Notes under the pieces: generated by a model
What the model saw: only the letters and a program-made list of their open reading frames with translations
Databases searched by the model: none
Told to the model about the DNA's origin: nothing
Translations under genes and position numbers: made by a program
In this document: positions 46,301 to 55,806 of the stretch, piece after piece
Position numbering within the stretch: position 1 is the stretch's first letter
Layout of the letters: each line of letters begins with the position of its first letter
NCBI GenBank assembly: GCA_024743115.1
Contig: JANSXC010000001.1
Location: forward strand, 181,628-245,627
Direction of reading: 5' to 3'
DNA length: 64,000 bases
Source of the DNA: a bacterium
Lineage (GTDB): Bacteria > Planctomycetota > UBA1135 > UBA2386

Positions 46301-46650
46301 CGCTCGAGGTTCGGCAGGGCACCGAAGTCAGGCACGGTTGGTCTCTGCTGAACGCCGAAACGGGCGCGACGCTGGCCGAGCAGGCCATGGGCGAATCGCG
46401 GATCATGGCGGTCGCGTTCTCGCCCGACGGCAAACGGTTCATGACGGGCGGCTACGAGAACTCGATCAGCGTCTGGGACGCCGAGACGTTCGACGAGCTG
46501 CTGCGCCTGAACGGACACAACGACTACGTGTTCCGGATGGCGTTCAGTCCGGATGGCAAGCGGTTGTACTCGGCGTCGGGAGATCACAGCGTGCGGGTGT
46601 GGGGGACCGAGCCGCTGTCCGAGGTGCTGCTCGCGCGGCGGCGGAAGTAG
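43333..46650 (+). CDS. Ser/Thr protein kinase with C-terminal WD40 repeats (paralogue 1)
   Basis: 1105 residues from GTG 43333 (VSADFIQQAMDVFLAAID); the start matches the other two paralogues. Residues about 75-345 are a complete PknB-type kinase: GSGGMGVVWLAQQ loop, VALKLVRPS lysine 106, HRDLKPDNILV at 204 and DFGIARAM at 224, then GTVPYMSPEQVLGD. A transmembrane helix is at about 378-400 (GLVAAFVVLVVGVVVSVLF). The C-terminal half contains WD40 repeats (LRGHESYVYALAVSPDGG, FTGHDDYLQNVAFSPDGR, LNGHNDYVFRMAFSPDGK), forming a propeller on the far side of the membrane. The WD40 domain probably senses a partner that sets kinase activity. It is first of three tandem copies with 28 and 27 bp gaps. 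Confidence 0.93.
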   Translation: MSADFIQQAMDVFLAAIDLPDSERRKLVARECGDDEQLKARVDELLRYARDDGEARAVAPGSAANGPAATGIELGDFNLLEKLGSGGMGVVWLAQQESLDREVALKLVRPSLVTPELLKRLDREAAILGRLQHPGIASVYAVGRARMGGDGIVDEQHFFAMEYVQGEPIDKYVERHGIDTDGRLELLAKICDAVAHAHDKGVVHRDLKPDNILVTEGGTPKVLDFGIARAMSSDARTMTMQTAVGQVVGTVPYMSPEQVLGDSSQIDARSDVYALGALLYRLLSGRLPAEVSGRSMPEAARIIRDDEPTRLGTVSTSLRGDIETLVHKALEKDRERRYQSAGALAADIRRYLASEPIVARPTTTLYQVRKFARRHKGLVGGLVAAFVVLVVGVVVSVLFAIEASHTAAALERTSYSQGLLIASNAIDTREVAVAEGALERAPEQLRGWEWQHLSSRLDMSMLQLQLPVGASSYDARPCFSDDDTVLSMWVGYGDPEADEEGRVRLVRWRLPTGELLEPGVGIYPFDRNDALPPQPDNDWGRRIGDEYTWFRSASHPPIRIPWADFDVPGKQVGSVRVAPGGTRVTWCASPPRDLTEGQSRSLPGHETWLAEVTPTGLSNARKIGPGTPALISDDGRHVVLRTDQLGAMLVWSEAGGTVGLEGHTNLVRMVRNTTDWRVLATASFDGTVRTWDRATGKLIASTEPGAIVTSCAIRAAGQAVVSGGRDGLLRIWNGRELAPGPVLHGPRTKDPSVLSWSEDGSMIASVAWMSDRWVRVWDAHVEADPWQLRGHESYVYALAVSPDGGFVASGSWDNTVRLWDACTLEEVATFTGHDDYLQNVAFSPDGRTLASVDSRQRMKLWDVASRSHVRDVPDYGLDPNTPITWHPDGVRLLAAMSGDGLQLLDSRDGRMQQETCALLGEFRSGIVSGDGTRFVRVEYVERRHQGWGYKWVVLCATDTGRELARVNAGNNHLKFAFSNVGSGPLRLVSPLEVRQGTEVRHGWSLLNAETGATLAEQAMGESRIMAVAFSPDGKRFMTGGYENSISVWDAETFDELLRLNGHNDYVFRMAFSPDGKRLYSASGDHSVRVWGTEPLSEVLLARRRK

Positions 46651-46678
46651 CGTGCCCCCCTACCATCACGAGCCGAAC

Positions 46679-49600
46679 GTGAACGACGAGTTCATCCAGC
46701 AAGCCATGGACGTGTTCCTCGCCGCTGTCGAGCTGCGCGGCTCGGAGCAGCGTGAGTTTGTCGTGCGGGAGTGCGGTGACGACGAGGCGCTGCGCGCGCG
46801 CGTCGAGGAGCTGCTGCGGCACGCTGCCGACGACGAGACCGTGGGGCGGGCCTCGGCGGTGTCCGAAGCGAACGCGCCCGCGACTGCCGGCATCGGGTTC
46901 GGCGACTTCGTCCTGCTCGAGAAGCTCGGTCATGGCGGCATGGGCGTGGTCTGGCTCGCCGAGCAGCGCAGCCTGAGTCGCCGCGTCGCGCTCAAGCTCG
47001 TGCGGCCCAGCCTCGCGACGCCGGAGTTGTTGCGGCGGCTCGAACGCGAAGCCGCGATCCTCGGGCGGTTGCAGCATCCCGGTATCGCGAGCGTGTACGC
47101 AGTCGGGCGCGCGCCGATGGGGGGCGACGGGCTTGCGGACGAGCAGCACTACTTCGCGATGGAGTACGTACAGGGCGAGCCGCTCGACACGTTCGTCGAA
47201 CGTCACGACGTCGACACCGACGGTCGGCTCGAGCTGCTTGCGAAGATCTGTGACGCGGTCATGCACGCGCACGACAAAGGCGTCGTGCACCGTGATCTCA
47301 AGCCCGACAACATCCTCGTGACCCCAGACGGGGTCCCGAAGGTGCTCGACTTCGGCATTGCGCGTGCGACGAGCTCGGACGTGATGACGATGACGATGCA
47401 GACTGCGGTTGGTCAGGTCGTCGGCACGGTGCCTTACATGTCGCCCGAACAGGTTCTTGGCGACTCACAGCAGATCGACGCGCGCTCGGACGTCTACTCG
47501 CTCGGTGCCCTGCTCTACAAGCTGCTAGGCGGCCGGCTGCCGGCCGAGGTCTCCGGCCGCTCGATACCTGAAGCTGCGCGCATCATCCGCGACGACGAGC
47601 CGACGCGGCTCGGCACGGTGTCGACTGCGTTCCGTGGCGACATCGAGACGATCGTGCACAAGGCGCTCGAAAAGGAACGCGAGCGCCGCTACCAGTCCGC
47701 GGGCGCGCTCGCGGCCGATATCCGGCGCTACCTCGTGCACGAGCCGATCGTGGCGCGGCCGACGACGACGCTCTACCAGGTCCGCAAGTTCGCGCGCCGG
47801 CACAAGGGGCTGGTCAGCGGTCTCGTCGCGACGTTCGTCGTACTCGTCGTGGGTGTCGTCGTGTCGCTGATGTTTGCGATCGAAGCCGAGCGCAATGCCG
47901 CGGCGCTCGAGCGCACGTCCTACTCGCAGGGGCTGCTCATTGCGTCGAATGCGATCGACATGCGCGAGGTGGCCGCCGCGGAGGAAGCGCTGCAGCGAGT
48001 TCCGGAGCGGTTTCGCGGATGGGAATGGCACCATCTGGTGAGCCGGCTCGACTTGAGCCTGCTGAGGTTGCCGATGCCCGCGGGGGCATCGAGCGACGCC
48101 GCGCGGCCGTGCTTCTCCGAAGACGGCACCATGTTGTCGATGTGGGTCGAGTACGTCGATCCTGAGGCCAAAGAGGGCGGGCGTGCGGCGCTCGCGCGTT
48201 GGCGCCTGCCGAGTGGAGAACTGCTGGAGCCGGGTGCCGTGATCGAAGACTTCGATCGCAACGACGCTGCGATCTGGCAGCCCGAGAATGGCTGGGGCCA
48301 TCTCGAGGGTGAAGTCTACACGTGGTTCGGCGCGGCCGCCGCCGAACCGATCCGGATCGCCTGGACTGACTTCGACGTTCCGGGCAAGAACGCCGGCAGC
48401 CTTCGATTTACGCCGACCGGAACTCACGTCACGTGGTGCGCTTCGGTGCCCGGAGGGCTCCCGAAGTCGGCGCTGAGCCGCAGCCTTCCCGATCACGAGA
48501 CCTGGCTCGCGGAGGTGACTCCTGCCGGACTCAGCAACGCGCGCAGGATCGGGCCGGGCATTCCCGAGCGAATCAGCGACGACGGCCGCCACGTGATCAT
48601 CCGAGTGGACAACGCCGGTGCCACGCTCGTCTGGTCCGAAGCCGCAGGGACCGTCGAGCTCACGGGTCATACCGACTTCGTTCGGGGGTTTGCGTGCAGT
48701 GCGGATTGGAGTGTGCTGGCGACTGCGTCGTTCGACGGCACGGTTCGAACCTGGGATCGTGCTACGGGAGAGCTGCGCGCCAGCACAGAGTTCGATGGCA
48801 GTGTCGTCACGTCATGCGCGATCCGCGCTGACGGGCAGGTGGTCGTTTCGGCCGGCAGGGACGGCTTGCTGCGTATCTGGAACGGCCCGGCGTTGACGCC
48901 GGGGCCAGTCCTGCACGGTCATCGTACGAAGGACCCGAGCATGTTGGCGTGGTCCGAAGACGAGTCGATGATCGCGTCAGTCGCCTGGTTGGGGCATCGG
49001 TGGGTGCGGGTGTGGGACGCAACTGTCGAAGCCGACCCGTGGCAGTTGCGCGGGCACGAGAGTTACGTGTACGCGTTGGCGGTCAGCCCGGACGGCGGGC
49101 TCATCGCGTCAGGCAGCTGGGACAACACGGTGCGGCTGTGGGATGCCCGCACGCTCGAGGAGATCGCGACCCTCGCGGGCCACGACGACTACATTCAGAA
49201 CGTCGCGTTCAGCCCGGATGGCCGCACGCTCGCTTCGGTCGATGCCCGGCGCCGCTTGAAGCTCTGGGACGTCACTAGCCGAAGTCGTGCGCGCGACGTG
49301 GCGGACTACGGCCTCGATCCGAACACGCCGATCACCTGGCATCCCGACGGCGTGCGGCTGCTCACGGGCATGAGCGACGACGAGCTGCAGCTGTTGGATT
49401 CGCGTAGCGGTCAGATCCAGGCCGTGCCACGCGCGCTGCTCGGGGAGTTCCGCTCGGGCATCGTCAGTGGGGACGGCACGCGGTTCGTCCGGGTCGAGTC
49501 CGTGGAGCGACGCCACCAAGGGTGGAGTTACCACTGGCTCGTGCTCTGCACCACCGACACAGGCCGCGAGCTCGCGCGGGTGAACGCTGGCAACAACTAC

Positions 49601-50002
49601 CTCAAATTCGCGTTCTCGGCGGCGGGATCGGGGCCGCTGCGCCTGCTGTCGCCGCTGGCGGTCCGGCAAGGCGCCGAAGTCTCGCACGGCTGGTGCCTGC
49701 TGGACGCGGAGACGGGAGCAACGCTGGCCGAACAGGCCATGGGGGGATCGCGAATCATGGCGGTCGCGTTCTCGCCCGACGGCAAACGGTTCATGACGGG
49801 CGGCTACGAGAACTCGGTCAGCGTCTGGGACGCCGAGACGTTCGACGAGCTGCTGCGATTGAACGGGCACACCGACTACGTGTTCCGGATGGCGTTCAGT
49901 CCGGACGGCAAGCGGTTGTACTCGGCGTCGGGGGATCACAGCGTGCGGGTGTGGGGGACGGCGCCGTTGTCCGAGGTGTTGAAGTCGCGGCGGTGGAAGT
50001 AG
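46679..50002 (+). CDS. Ser/Thr protein kinase with C-terminal WD40 repeats (paralogue 2)
   Basis: 1107 residues from GTG 46679 (VNDEFIQQAMDVFLAAVEL), 28 bp after the stop of paralogue 1. Kinase motifs are intact: GHGGMGVVWLAEQ, VALKLVRPS, HRDLKPDNILV at residue 204, DFGIARATSS, SPEQVLGDSQQ. The transmembrane helix is GLVATFVVLVVGVVVSLMF. WD40 repeats near the C-terminus (LRGHESYVYALAVSPDGG; LAGHDDYIQNVAFSPDGR; LNGHTDYVFRMAFSPDGK). It is close to paralogues 1 and 3 at both protein and DNA level, which points to recent tandem duplication. The central region between membrane helix and propeller (ASSDAARPCFSEDGTMLSMW) differs most among copies and may carry the specificity. Confidence 0.93.
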   Translation: MNDEFIQQAMDVFLAAVELRGSEQREFVVRECGDDEALRARVEELLRHAADDETVGRASAVSEANAPATAGIGFGDFVLLEKLGHGGMGVVWLAEQRSLSRRVALKLVRPSLATPELLRRLEREAAILGRLQHPGIASVYAVGRAPMGGDGLADEQHYFAMEYVQGEPLDTFVERHDVDTDGRLELLAKICDAVMHAHDKGVVHRDLKPDNILVTPDGVPKVLDFGIARATSSDVMTMTMQTAVGQVVGTVPYMSPEQVLGDSQQIDARSDVYSLGALLYKLLGGRLPAEVSGRSIPEAARIIRDDEPTRLGTVSTAFRGDIETIVHKALEKERERRYQSAGALAADIRRYLVHEPIVARPTTTLYQVRKFARRHKGLVSGLVATFVVLVVGVVVSLMFAIEAERNAAALERTSYSQGLLIASNAIDMREVAAAEEALQRVPERFRGWEWHHLVSRLDLSLLRLPMPAGASSDAARPCFSEDGTMLSMWVEYVDPEAKEGGRAALARWRLPSGELLEPGAVIEDFDRNDAAIWQPENGWGHLEGEVYTWFGAAAAEPIRIAWTDFDVPGKNAGSLRFTPTGTHVTWCASVPGGLPKSALSRSLPDHETWLAEVTPAGLSNARRIGPGIPERISDDGRHVIIRVDNAGATLVWSEAAGTVELTGHTDFVRGFACSADWSVLATASFDGTVRTWDRATGELRASTEFDGSVVTSCAIRADGQVVVSAGRDGLLRIWNGPALTPGPVLHGHRTKDPSMLAWSEDESMIASVAWLGHRWVRVWDATVEADPWQLRGHESYVYALAVSPDGGLIASGSWDNTVRLWDARTLEEIATLAGHDDYIQNVAFSPDGRTLASVDARRRLKLWDVTSRSRARDVADYGLDPNTPITWHPDGVRLLTGMSDDELQLLDSRSGQIQAVPRALLGEFRSGIVSGDGTRFVRVESVERRHQGWSYHWLVLCTTDTGRELARVNAGNNYLKFAFSAAGSGPLRLLSPLAVRQGAEVSHGWCLLDAETGATLAEQAMGGSRIMAVAFSPDGKRFMTGGYENSVSVWDAETFDELLRLNGHTDYVFRMAFSPDGKRLYSASGDHSVRVWGTAPLSEVLKSRRWK

Positions 50003-50029
50003 CGTGTACTCTTTGCTCGCGAACCGAAC

Positions 50030-53000
50030 GTGAACAACGAGTTCATCCAACAAGCCATGGACGTGTTCCTGGCCGCGGTCGAGCTGCACGGCGTCGAGCA
50101 GCGTGCGTTCGTCGCGCGGGAGTGCGGTGACGACGAGCCGCTGCGCGCGCGCGTCGAGGAGCTGCTCCGGCATGCTGCCGACGACGGGGCCGTAGGGTTG
50201 GCCACAGCAGCCTCCGAGGCGAGCCGAGCGGCGAGCGCCGGCATCGAACTCGGTGACTTCGTGCTGCGGGAGAAGCTCGGTCATGGCGGCATGGGCGTCG
50301 TCTGGCTCGCGCAGCAGAAGAGCCTCGATCGTGAGGTCGCGCTCAAGCTCGTGCGGCCGAGCCTTGTGACGCCGGAGCTGTTGAAGCGACTCGAGCGCGA
50401 GGCTGCGATCCTCGGGCGGTTGCAGCACCCCGGGATCGCCAGCGTCTACGCGGTCGGGCGTGCGCCGGTCGGCGGTGTGGGGCTCGCGGACGAGCAGCAC
50501 TTCTTTGCGATGGAGTACGTGCAGGGTGAACCGATCGACACGTTCGTCGAGCGTCACGGCGTGGACATCGACGGCCGTCTCGAGCTACTCGCGAAGATCG
50601 GTGACGCGGTCGCGCACGCGCACGACAAGGGCGTCGTGCACCGCGACCTCAAGCCCGACAACATTCTCGTCACCGCAGATGGCGTGCCCAAGGTGCTCGA
50701 CTTCGGCATTGCGCGCGCGACGAGCTCGGACGTGATGACGATGACGATGCAGACCGCGGTCGGTCAGGTCGTCGGGACGGTGCCGTACATGTCACCCGAG
50801 CAGGTGCTCGGCGACTCGTCCCAGATCGACGCGCGTTCCGACGTCTACTCGCTCGGCGCGCTGCTCTACAAGCTGCTCAGCGGTCGACTACCGGCCGAGG
50901 TCTCGGGGCGTTCGATGCCCGAGGCTGCGCGCATCATCCGCGACGACGAGCCCACCAGGATCGGCACGATCGCGACCTCGCTGCGTGGTGACATCGAGAC
51001 GATCGTGCACAAGGCGCTCGAGAAGGACCGCGCGGGCCGCTACCAATCGGCCGGCGCGCTCGCTGCCGACATCCGTCGCTTCCTGGCGCACGAGCCGATC
51101 GTCGCGCGACCGACGACGACGCTGTATCAGGTGCGCAAGTTTGCGCGCCGGCACAAGGGTCTCGTCGGCGGGCTCGTCGCGACGTTCGTCGTGCTCGTCA
51201 TGGGCGTCGCGGTTTCGCTGATGCTCGCGATCGAGGCCAACCGCAGCGCGGCGGCCGTCGAGCGCACGGCGTATTCACAGGGCCTCTTCATCGCGTCGAA
51301 CGCCCTCGAGGACCACGAAGTAGCCGTCGCCGAGAAGGCGTTGCTGCGAGTTCCGGAGCGGCTGCGCGGCTGGGAGTGGCACCATCTGGCGAGCCGGCTC
51401 GACATGAGCCTCCTCGTGTTGCCGTTGCCCGCCGGCGCGACCAACTACGCCTCGCCACCGTGGTTCTCGGATGACGACCGCGTGTTGTCGATGTGGGTTC
51501 GATACTTCGATGCCGAGATCGAGGGGCGCGAGCGCTGCGTCGTTGCGCGCTGGGCGTTGCCGAGTGGTGAGCCGCTCGAGCCGGGCGCCGTGATCGAAGG
51601 TCTCGCTTGGAGCGACGTGGCGGTCGCGCGGCCCGAAGCCGGCTGGGGCCGCCGAGAAGGTGACGTGTTCACCTGGTTCGGTTCGACCGCCGGCGAATCA
51701 GTTCGAATCCCTTGGGCGGATTTCGAGGTTCGTGGTGAGCACGCCGGCAACATTCACGTCACGCCGGGTGGAACGCACGTCGCCTGGAACGTGGTGCCGC
51801 CCGACGCGGAGGCGGAGCCGAGTCGTGCCCTGGCTGGCTGGGAGACCTGGTTCGCGCAGGTGACGCCGACCGGGCTCGCGAACGCGCGCAAGATCGGGCC
51901 TGGCCTGCCCGAGCTGCTCGCGGATGACGGCCGGCACGTGGTCATGCGTGTGAACGATCTGGGCGGCACGCTGATCTGGTCCGCAGCCGGCGGGACCGTG
52001 GAGCTGAATGGCCATACGGATCTCGTGCGAGCGTTCGCCAGCAGCGCCGACTGGAGTGTGCTCGCGACCACTTCGTACGACGGCACGGTTCGCCTCTGGG
52101 ACGTCGCCACGGGGCAGCTTGTCGCGAGCACGGAGTCCCGCGGTAGCAGAGTCAGCTCGTGCGTGATCACCGCCGACGGCCAGACGGTCGTCTCGGCCGA
52201 CAAGAGCGGACTCCTGCGCATCTGGAACGGTCGCGAGCTCGATCCAGGCCCGGTCCTGCACGGTCACCGCGACAAGGAGACGAGCCTGCTTGCGTGGTCC
52301 GAGGACGAGTCCATGCTCGCGTCCGCCATGTACCTGTCCAATCGGGTCGTGCGCGTGTGGGATGCGAACACCCGTGCCGATCCGTGGCAGCTGACCGGAC
52401 ACGACAGCTACGTCTACGCGTTGGCCGTCAGCCCGGACGGCGGGCTCGTCGCGTCGGGGAGCTGGGACAACATGGTGCGGTTGTGGAATACCCGCACGCT
52501 CGAGGAGGTCAGAACGCTCGCGGAACACGACGACCACCTCGTCGACGTCGCGTTCAGCCCGGACGGCCGAACGCTCGCATCGGTCGACCGCCGGCAGCAC
52601 ATGGTGCTATGGGACGTCGCGAGCGGAGCGCGCGAAGCGGTCGTGCCGGGCTATGAGCTCGACGCCCGCACGCCGATCACCTGGCACCCCGACGGCGCGC
52701 GGCTGCTGGTCGCCATGAGCGACGACGAAGTGCGGCTGTTCGATCGCCGCGACGGTCGCACGGTCACGGCACCGATCACGCTCCTCCAGGAGTTTCGCTC
52801 GGGGATCGTCAGTGGCGACGGCACGCGGTTCGTCCGCGCCGAACACGTGAGCTTGTGGCCAGTGCAGAAGGACTACTGCTGGCTCGCCCTTTGCGCGACC
52901 GACACCGGCCGCGAGCTCGCGCGCGTACGCGCCGGCAACAACTACCTCAAGATCGCGTTCTCACCGGTCGGCGCGGGTCCGTTGCGGCTGCTTACGCCGC

Positions 53001-53347
53001 TCGAGCATCGACAGGGCGCCGAAGTCGAGTTCGGCTGGTGTCTGCTCGATGCCACGACGGGTGCACGGCTGGCGGAGCACGCCGCGGGTCTCTCGCTGAC
53101 GATGGCCGTGGCGTTCTCTCCGGACGGCACGCGCTTCATGACCGCCGGCTACGAGAACTCGATCAGCGTGTGGGACGCCGAGACCTTCGACGAGCTCGTG
53201 CGACTGAACGGGCACACCGACTACGTGTATCGGCTCGCGTTCGGCCCGGATGGCAAGCGGTTGTACTCGGCGTCCGGGGATCACAGCGTGCGGGTGTGGG
53301 GGACGAAGCCGTTGTCCGAGGTGTTGATGGCGCGGCGGCGGCAGTAG
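50030..53347 (+). CDS. Ser/Thr protein kinase with C-terminal WD40 repeats (paralogue 3)
   Basis: 1105 residues from GTG 50030 (VNNEFIQQAMDVFLAAVEL), 27 bp after paralogue 2. The kinase domain has GHGGMGVVWLAQQ, VALKLVRPS, HRDLKPDNILV at 204 and DFGIARATSS. The membrane helix is GLVATFVVLVMGVAVSLML. The WD40 region includes LTGHDSYVYALAVSPDGG, LAEHDDHLVDVAFSPDGR and LNGHTDYVYRLAFGPDGK. This is the most divergent of the three in the propeller, so ligands may differ. With the other two it forms a likely operon of paralogous receptors; no ECF gene lies next to it. The only other copy of this N-terminal pattern nearby is the fragment at 60540-60629. Confidence 0.93.
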   Translation: MNNEFIQQAMDVFLAAVELHGVEQRAFVARECGDDEPLRARVEELLRHAADDGAVGLATAASEASRAASAGIELGDFVLREKLGHGGMGVVWLAQQKSLDREVALKLVRPSLVTPELLKRLEREAAILGRLQHPGIASVYAVGRAPVGGVGLADEQHFFAMEYVQGEPIDTFVERHGVDIDGRLELLAKIGDAVAHAHDKGVVHRDLKPDNILVTADGVPKVLDFGIARATSSDVMTMTMQTAVGQVVGTVPYMSPEQVLGDSSQIDARSDVYSLGALLYKLLSGRLPAEVSGRSMPEAARIIRDDEPTRIGTIATSLRGDIETIVHKALEKDRAGRYQSAGALAADIRRFLAHEPIVARPTTTLYQVRKFARRHKGLVGGLVATFVVLVMGVAVSLMLAIEANRSAAAVERTAYSQGLFIASNALEDHEVAVAEKALLRVPERLRGWEWHHLASRLDMSLLVLPLPAGATNYASPPWFSDDDRVLSMWVRYFDAEIEGRERCVVARWALPSGEPLEPGAVIEGLAWSDVAVARPEAGWGRREGDVFTWFGSTAGESVRIPWADFEVRGEHAGNIHVTPGGTHVAWNVVPPDAEAEPSRALAGWETWFAQVTPTGLANARKIGPGLPELLADDGRHVVMRVNDLGGTLIWSAAGGTVELNGHTDLVRAFASSADWSVLATTSYDGTVRLWDVATGQLVASTESRGSRVSSCVITADGQTVVSADKSGLLRIWNGRELDPGPVLHGHRDKETSLLAWSEDESMLASAMYLSNRVVRVWDANTRADPWQLTGHDSYVYALAVSPDGGLVASGSWDNMVRLWNTRTLEEVRTLAEHDDHLVDVAFSPDGRTLASVDRRQHMVLWDVASGAREAVVPGYELDARTPITWHPDGARLLVAMSDDEVRLFDRRDGRTVTAPITLLQEFRSGIVSGDGTRFVRAEHVSLWPVQKDYCWLALCATDTGRELARVRAGNNYLKIAFSPVGAGPLRLLTPLEHRQGAEVEFGWCLLDATTGARLAEHAAGLSLTMAVAFSPDGTRFMTAGYENSISVWDAETFDELVRLNGHTDYVYRLAFGPDGKRLYSASGDHSVRVWGTKPLSEVLMARRRQ

Positions 53348-53451
53348 CTCGCGCTGGGACAACGGTCGGCCCTGAGGCGATAGATCGTCCGTGGGCGTCC
53401 GCTTTGCTTTCGCACTTGTTGCACTGCCGCCGAGAGAAGCAGAAGAGACTA

Positions 53452-53467
53452 TCACTCAGAAGAGTGA
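53452..53467. terminator. Weak hairpin between convergent genes
   Basis: A 6-bp stem TCACTC/GAGTGA with a 4-nt loop in the 148-bp gap between the third kinase and the convergent gene ending at 53496. No T-run. It could be a weak bidirectional terminator or chance. Confidence 0.25.
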
Positions 53468-53495
53468 CAGCCCCTGTTGGCGAACGCTCTCCTCG

Positions 53496-55793
53496 CTAGT
53501 TTCCGAGGGTGATGCGAATGGCGTTCGACGCGTGCAGTTGCGGTGACCATGAGCACCCGCCTGCCGCATTCGAGATCACGATCCACTGCGTATCGATTTC
53601 AAAGCCGAAAAAGGCGGGGCTGCAGGGCAACGGCAGCGGCCAGCGCGCGGAACCGCCGCTCAACGGGATGAAAGCCTGCACCAGCGGGAAGATGGCACGA
53701 CAGGTGCTGCCGGCACAGCCCGCGTTCAGGGGCTGGCGGGTCACGTCGGCCCGCCAGAACGCGGCCATGGCGTTGGTGTCGGCGCCCGACAACGTGATCC
53801 CGAATCCCTGGTTGCCGATCGACGCGGGGCCGTCCGTTCCGGTGGCGCCGCCGGCGCCGCACCCGGGGGCGCCGGGGATCTGAGTGACCGTGCCACCAGC
53901 GAATGCTTCCCAGCGTCGGCCGTCGATCTGCGCTTCATCGGCGGACCACACAACCATCGCCGATCCGTTCGCTCCAGCGGCTACCGCATTGAACGTGTTG
54001 TCGGTGGCGCCAGAGGCAGTCTGATCCCTGGGGCCACAGGTATGCCAGGGGCTGCCCGTCAGCTTTAGGCTCCAGAGTGCGTGGGGACCACTGACAGGAC
54101 CTTCCCCGTAGGTCACGAGCCAAAGCGGAGATCCCCAGGAGGTCGGGTAGAGCATCGTGACGGATGGGTTCGCGTCGTCGCTCGTAGAGTTCCGTACGAT
54201 TGACTTACGCCCGATGCTGACCGGATTCGTCGAGCTGACGGGGTCGCTGTCGAAGATGTCCACTGCCCAGATGTCGCCCGAGCTCGATTGAATCTGCTCG
54301 TAGGCAATCAAGAATCGATCGCCGTCGCCATCGACTTCGGGGTTGGCGACGTTGTCGCTATTGGTGCTCGAGATCAACACGGTGTCCGTCGCGGGCGAAC
54401 CATCTCGCCGGATGATTCGCGCGCCCAGATCGTCGAAACCATTTGCGTCTTCCCAGGCGACGCACCGATTCCCGCCCGCCGAGCGGGCGCTCTTCGAGAT
54501 CGAAGGATCCCGCAGGTCAGAGCCGGACGCGATGGTCTGCTCGACGAAGGGCTGCACGCTGTATCCGCCGCCAACGGTCAGTCCGACGGGCTTGCCGTAG
54601 ATGCCAGAGCCGACTTTGCGATACACCACGTAGACGTCCTCCGACGTGAGCGTCAACTCGCCGCTCACGTCGGGTTCGACGTTGTCGTCGAACAAAAAGC
54701 CGCCCGTCACCAGCGTCTTGGCATCCGGGGAGCCGCTACCGGACGGGATCGAGCGGCCTTGGATCTCCCAGCCAGAAACCAGATCTTCCTGCCAGGCGAC
54801 GAAGAACTTGCGGCGCAGCGCGTTGTAGCCGACCTGGGGTTTGCGTTCGACGTTGCTTGTATAAGCGACCTGCAGGACGCTGCCCGAGGTCGAGCCGGAG
54901 GGCAAGACTCGAATCGCGCGCACGTCGCGATCGCTGGACGAGTAGACGTTCTCCCAGACGACCAGGTAGACCTGGAAGAAGCCGCCGTAGGCGATGTCGG
55001 GCTGGATGTCGTCCCCCGACAGGGTCCCGATAGGGAATACGCTGCCGATGGGCGGATCGAGCTCGAGCGGATAGGACGCGTTGCTTACGAACGAGTCGCT
55101 GAGCACGAGTTCGAGGTGGCGGCCGTCCCAGTTCATCGACCCTTTCGCGCGCCGACCGCCGGCGTCGACGCCGACGACCGCTCCGATGTCGACGCCGCCG
55201 AACTGGCTGTCGAGGCGCAGGCCGTCGAGGCCTTGCCCGATCGAGGCTTCGAGCTCGGTGTCGAGCTGCAGGCGCACGATCAGGTCGCCGGAGCCGGCGG
55301 GCTGCTGGGCGAACACGAAGCTCTGCTTCAGGTGGTCGGCAGTTGCGTCGTAGCGCTCGACTATGCCAGCGCCGCGCTCGAAGCGGACGGTGTTGCCCGA
55401 TGCCTGCGCGACTGCGCGCTGTTCAGCGGGCGGCGCAGTGAATACGCGGTCCTCGCCACGGCGGATCGATTCGAGTGTGAAGTTCACCGGCAGGTTGTGC
55501 GGGGCCTGCGCACCGAGCGCGGGCGTGAACTCGACGGTGCCGCGACCGAAGATGGCCTTGTAGTCGGGGCCCGCGGCCCAAGTGACACCGTCGGTGTGGC
55601 CAGCGCCGAAGGCCTGTGAGATCGCTGATTGCGGTGCGACCGCTGGTGCCGGGGCTGTGGTGTCTGTGTCGCGGGAGGCCGACTGAGCGACCAGGGAGAC
55701 AGTGAACGCCACAATGGCGACGGTGGGCGTCAGGCCACGGAACGGCTGTGCGCCGCTTCGACTGGGGTGGGAGGAACCCTGCGAGAGGTTCAT
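53496..55793 (-). CDS. Secreted surface protein with N-terminal domain paralogous to the 25152 gene
   Basis: About 765 residues from ATG 55793 (MNLSQGSSHPSRSGAQPFRG), preceded by AAGGAG 7 nt upstream, with a signal peptide ending at VSLVAQS. Residues about 65-250 (VTWAAGPDYKAIFGRGTVEF through ASYPLELDPP) correspond to the N-terminal domain of the frameshifted gene at 25152-27463. A long beta-rich part follows with repeats recalling beta-propellers (VYLVVWENVYSSSDRDVRAI, KFFVAWQEDLVSG). The last 130 residues (53890-53499) are the shared module (GAPGCGAGGATGTDGPA, GCAGSTCRAIFPLVQAFIPL). No enzyme motif. So two of the nine module proteins also share an N-terminal domain. Confidence 0.85.
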   Translation of the reverse strand: MNLSQGSSHPSRSGAQPFRGLTPTVAIVAFTVSLVAQSASRDTDTTAPAPAVAPQSAISQAFGAGHTDGVTWAAGPDYKAIFGRGTVEFTPALGAQAPHNLPVNFTLESIRRGEDRVFTAPPAEQRAVAQASGNTVRFERGAGIVERYDATADHLKQSFVFAQQPAGSGDLIVRLQLDTELEASIGQGLDGLRLDSQFGGVDIGAVVGVDAGGRRAKGSMNWDGRHLELVLSDSFVSNASYPLELDPPIGSVFPIGTLSGDDIQPDIAYGGFFQVYLVVWENVYSSSDRDVRAIRVLPSGSTSGSVLQVAYTSNVERKPQVGYNALRRKFFVAWQEDLVSGWEIQGRSIPSGSGSPDAKTLVTGGFLFDDNVEPDVSGELTLTSEDVYVVYRKVGSGIYGKPVGLTVGGGYSVQPFVEQTIASGSDLRDPSISKSARSAGGNRCVAWEDANGFDDLGARIIRRDGSPATDTVLISSTNSDNVANPEVDGDGDRFLIAYEQIQSSSGDIWAVDIFDSDPVSSTNPVSIGRKSIVRNSTSDDANPSVTMLYPTSWGSPLWLVTYGEGPVSGPHALWSLKLTGSPWHTCGPRDQTASGATDNTFNAVAAGANGSAMVVWSADEAQIDGRRWEAFAGGTVTQIPGAPGCGAGGATGTDGPASIGNQGFGITLSGADTNAMAAFWRADVTRQPLNAGCAGSTCRAIFPLVQAFIPLSGGSARWPLPLPCSPAFFGFEIDTQWIVISNAAGGCSWSPQLHASNAIRITLGN

Positions 55794-55800
55794 TGGATTA

Positions 55801-55806
55801 CTCCTT
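55801..55806 (-). promoter_or_regulatory. Shine-Dalgarno site for the 55793 start
   Basis: Reads AAGGAG on the minus strand, 7 nt upstream of ATG 55793. It is one of the best ribosome binding sites in the window and fixes that start against the longer frame reaching 55928. Confidence 0.8.
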
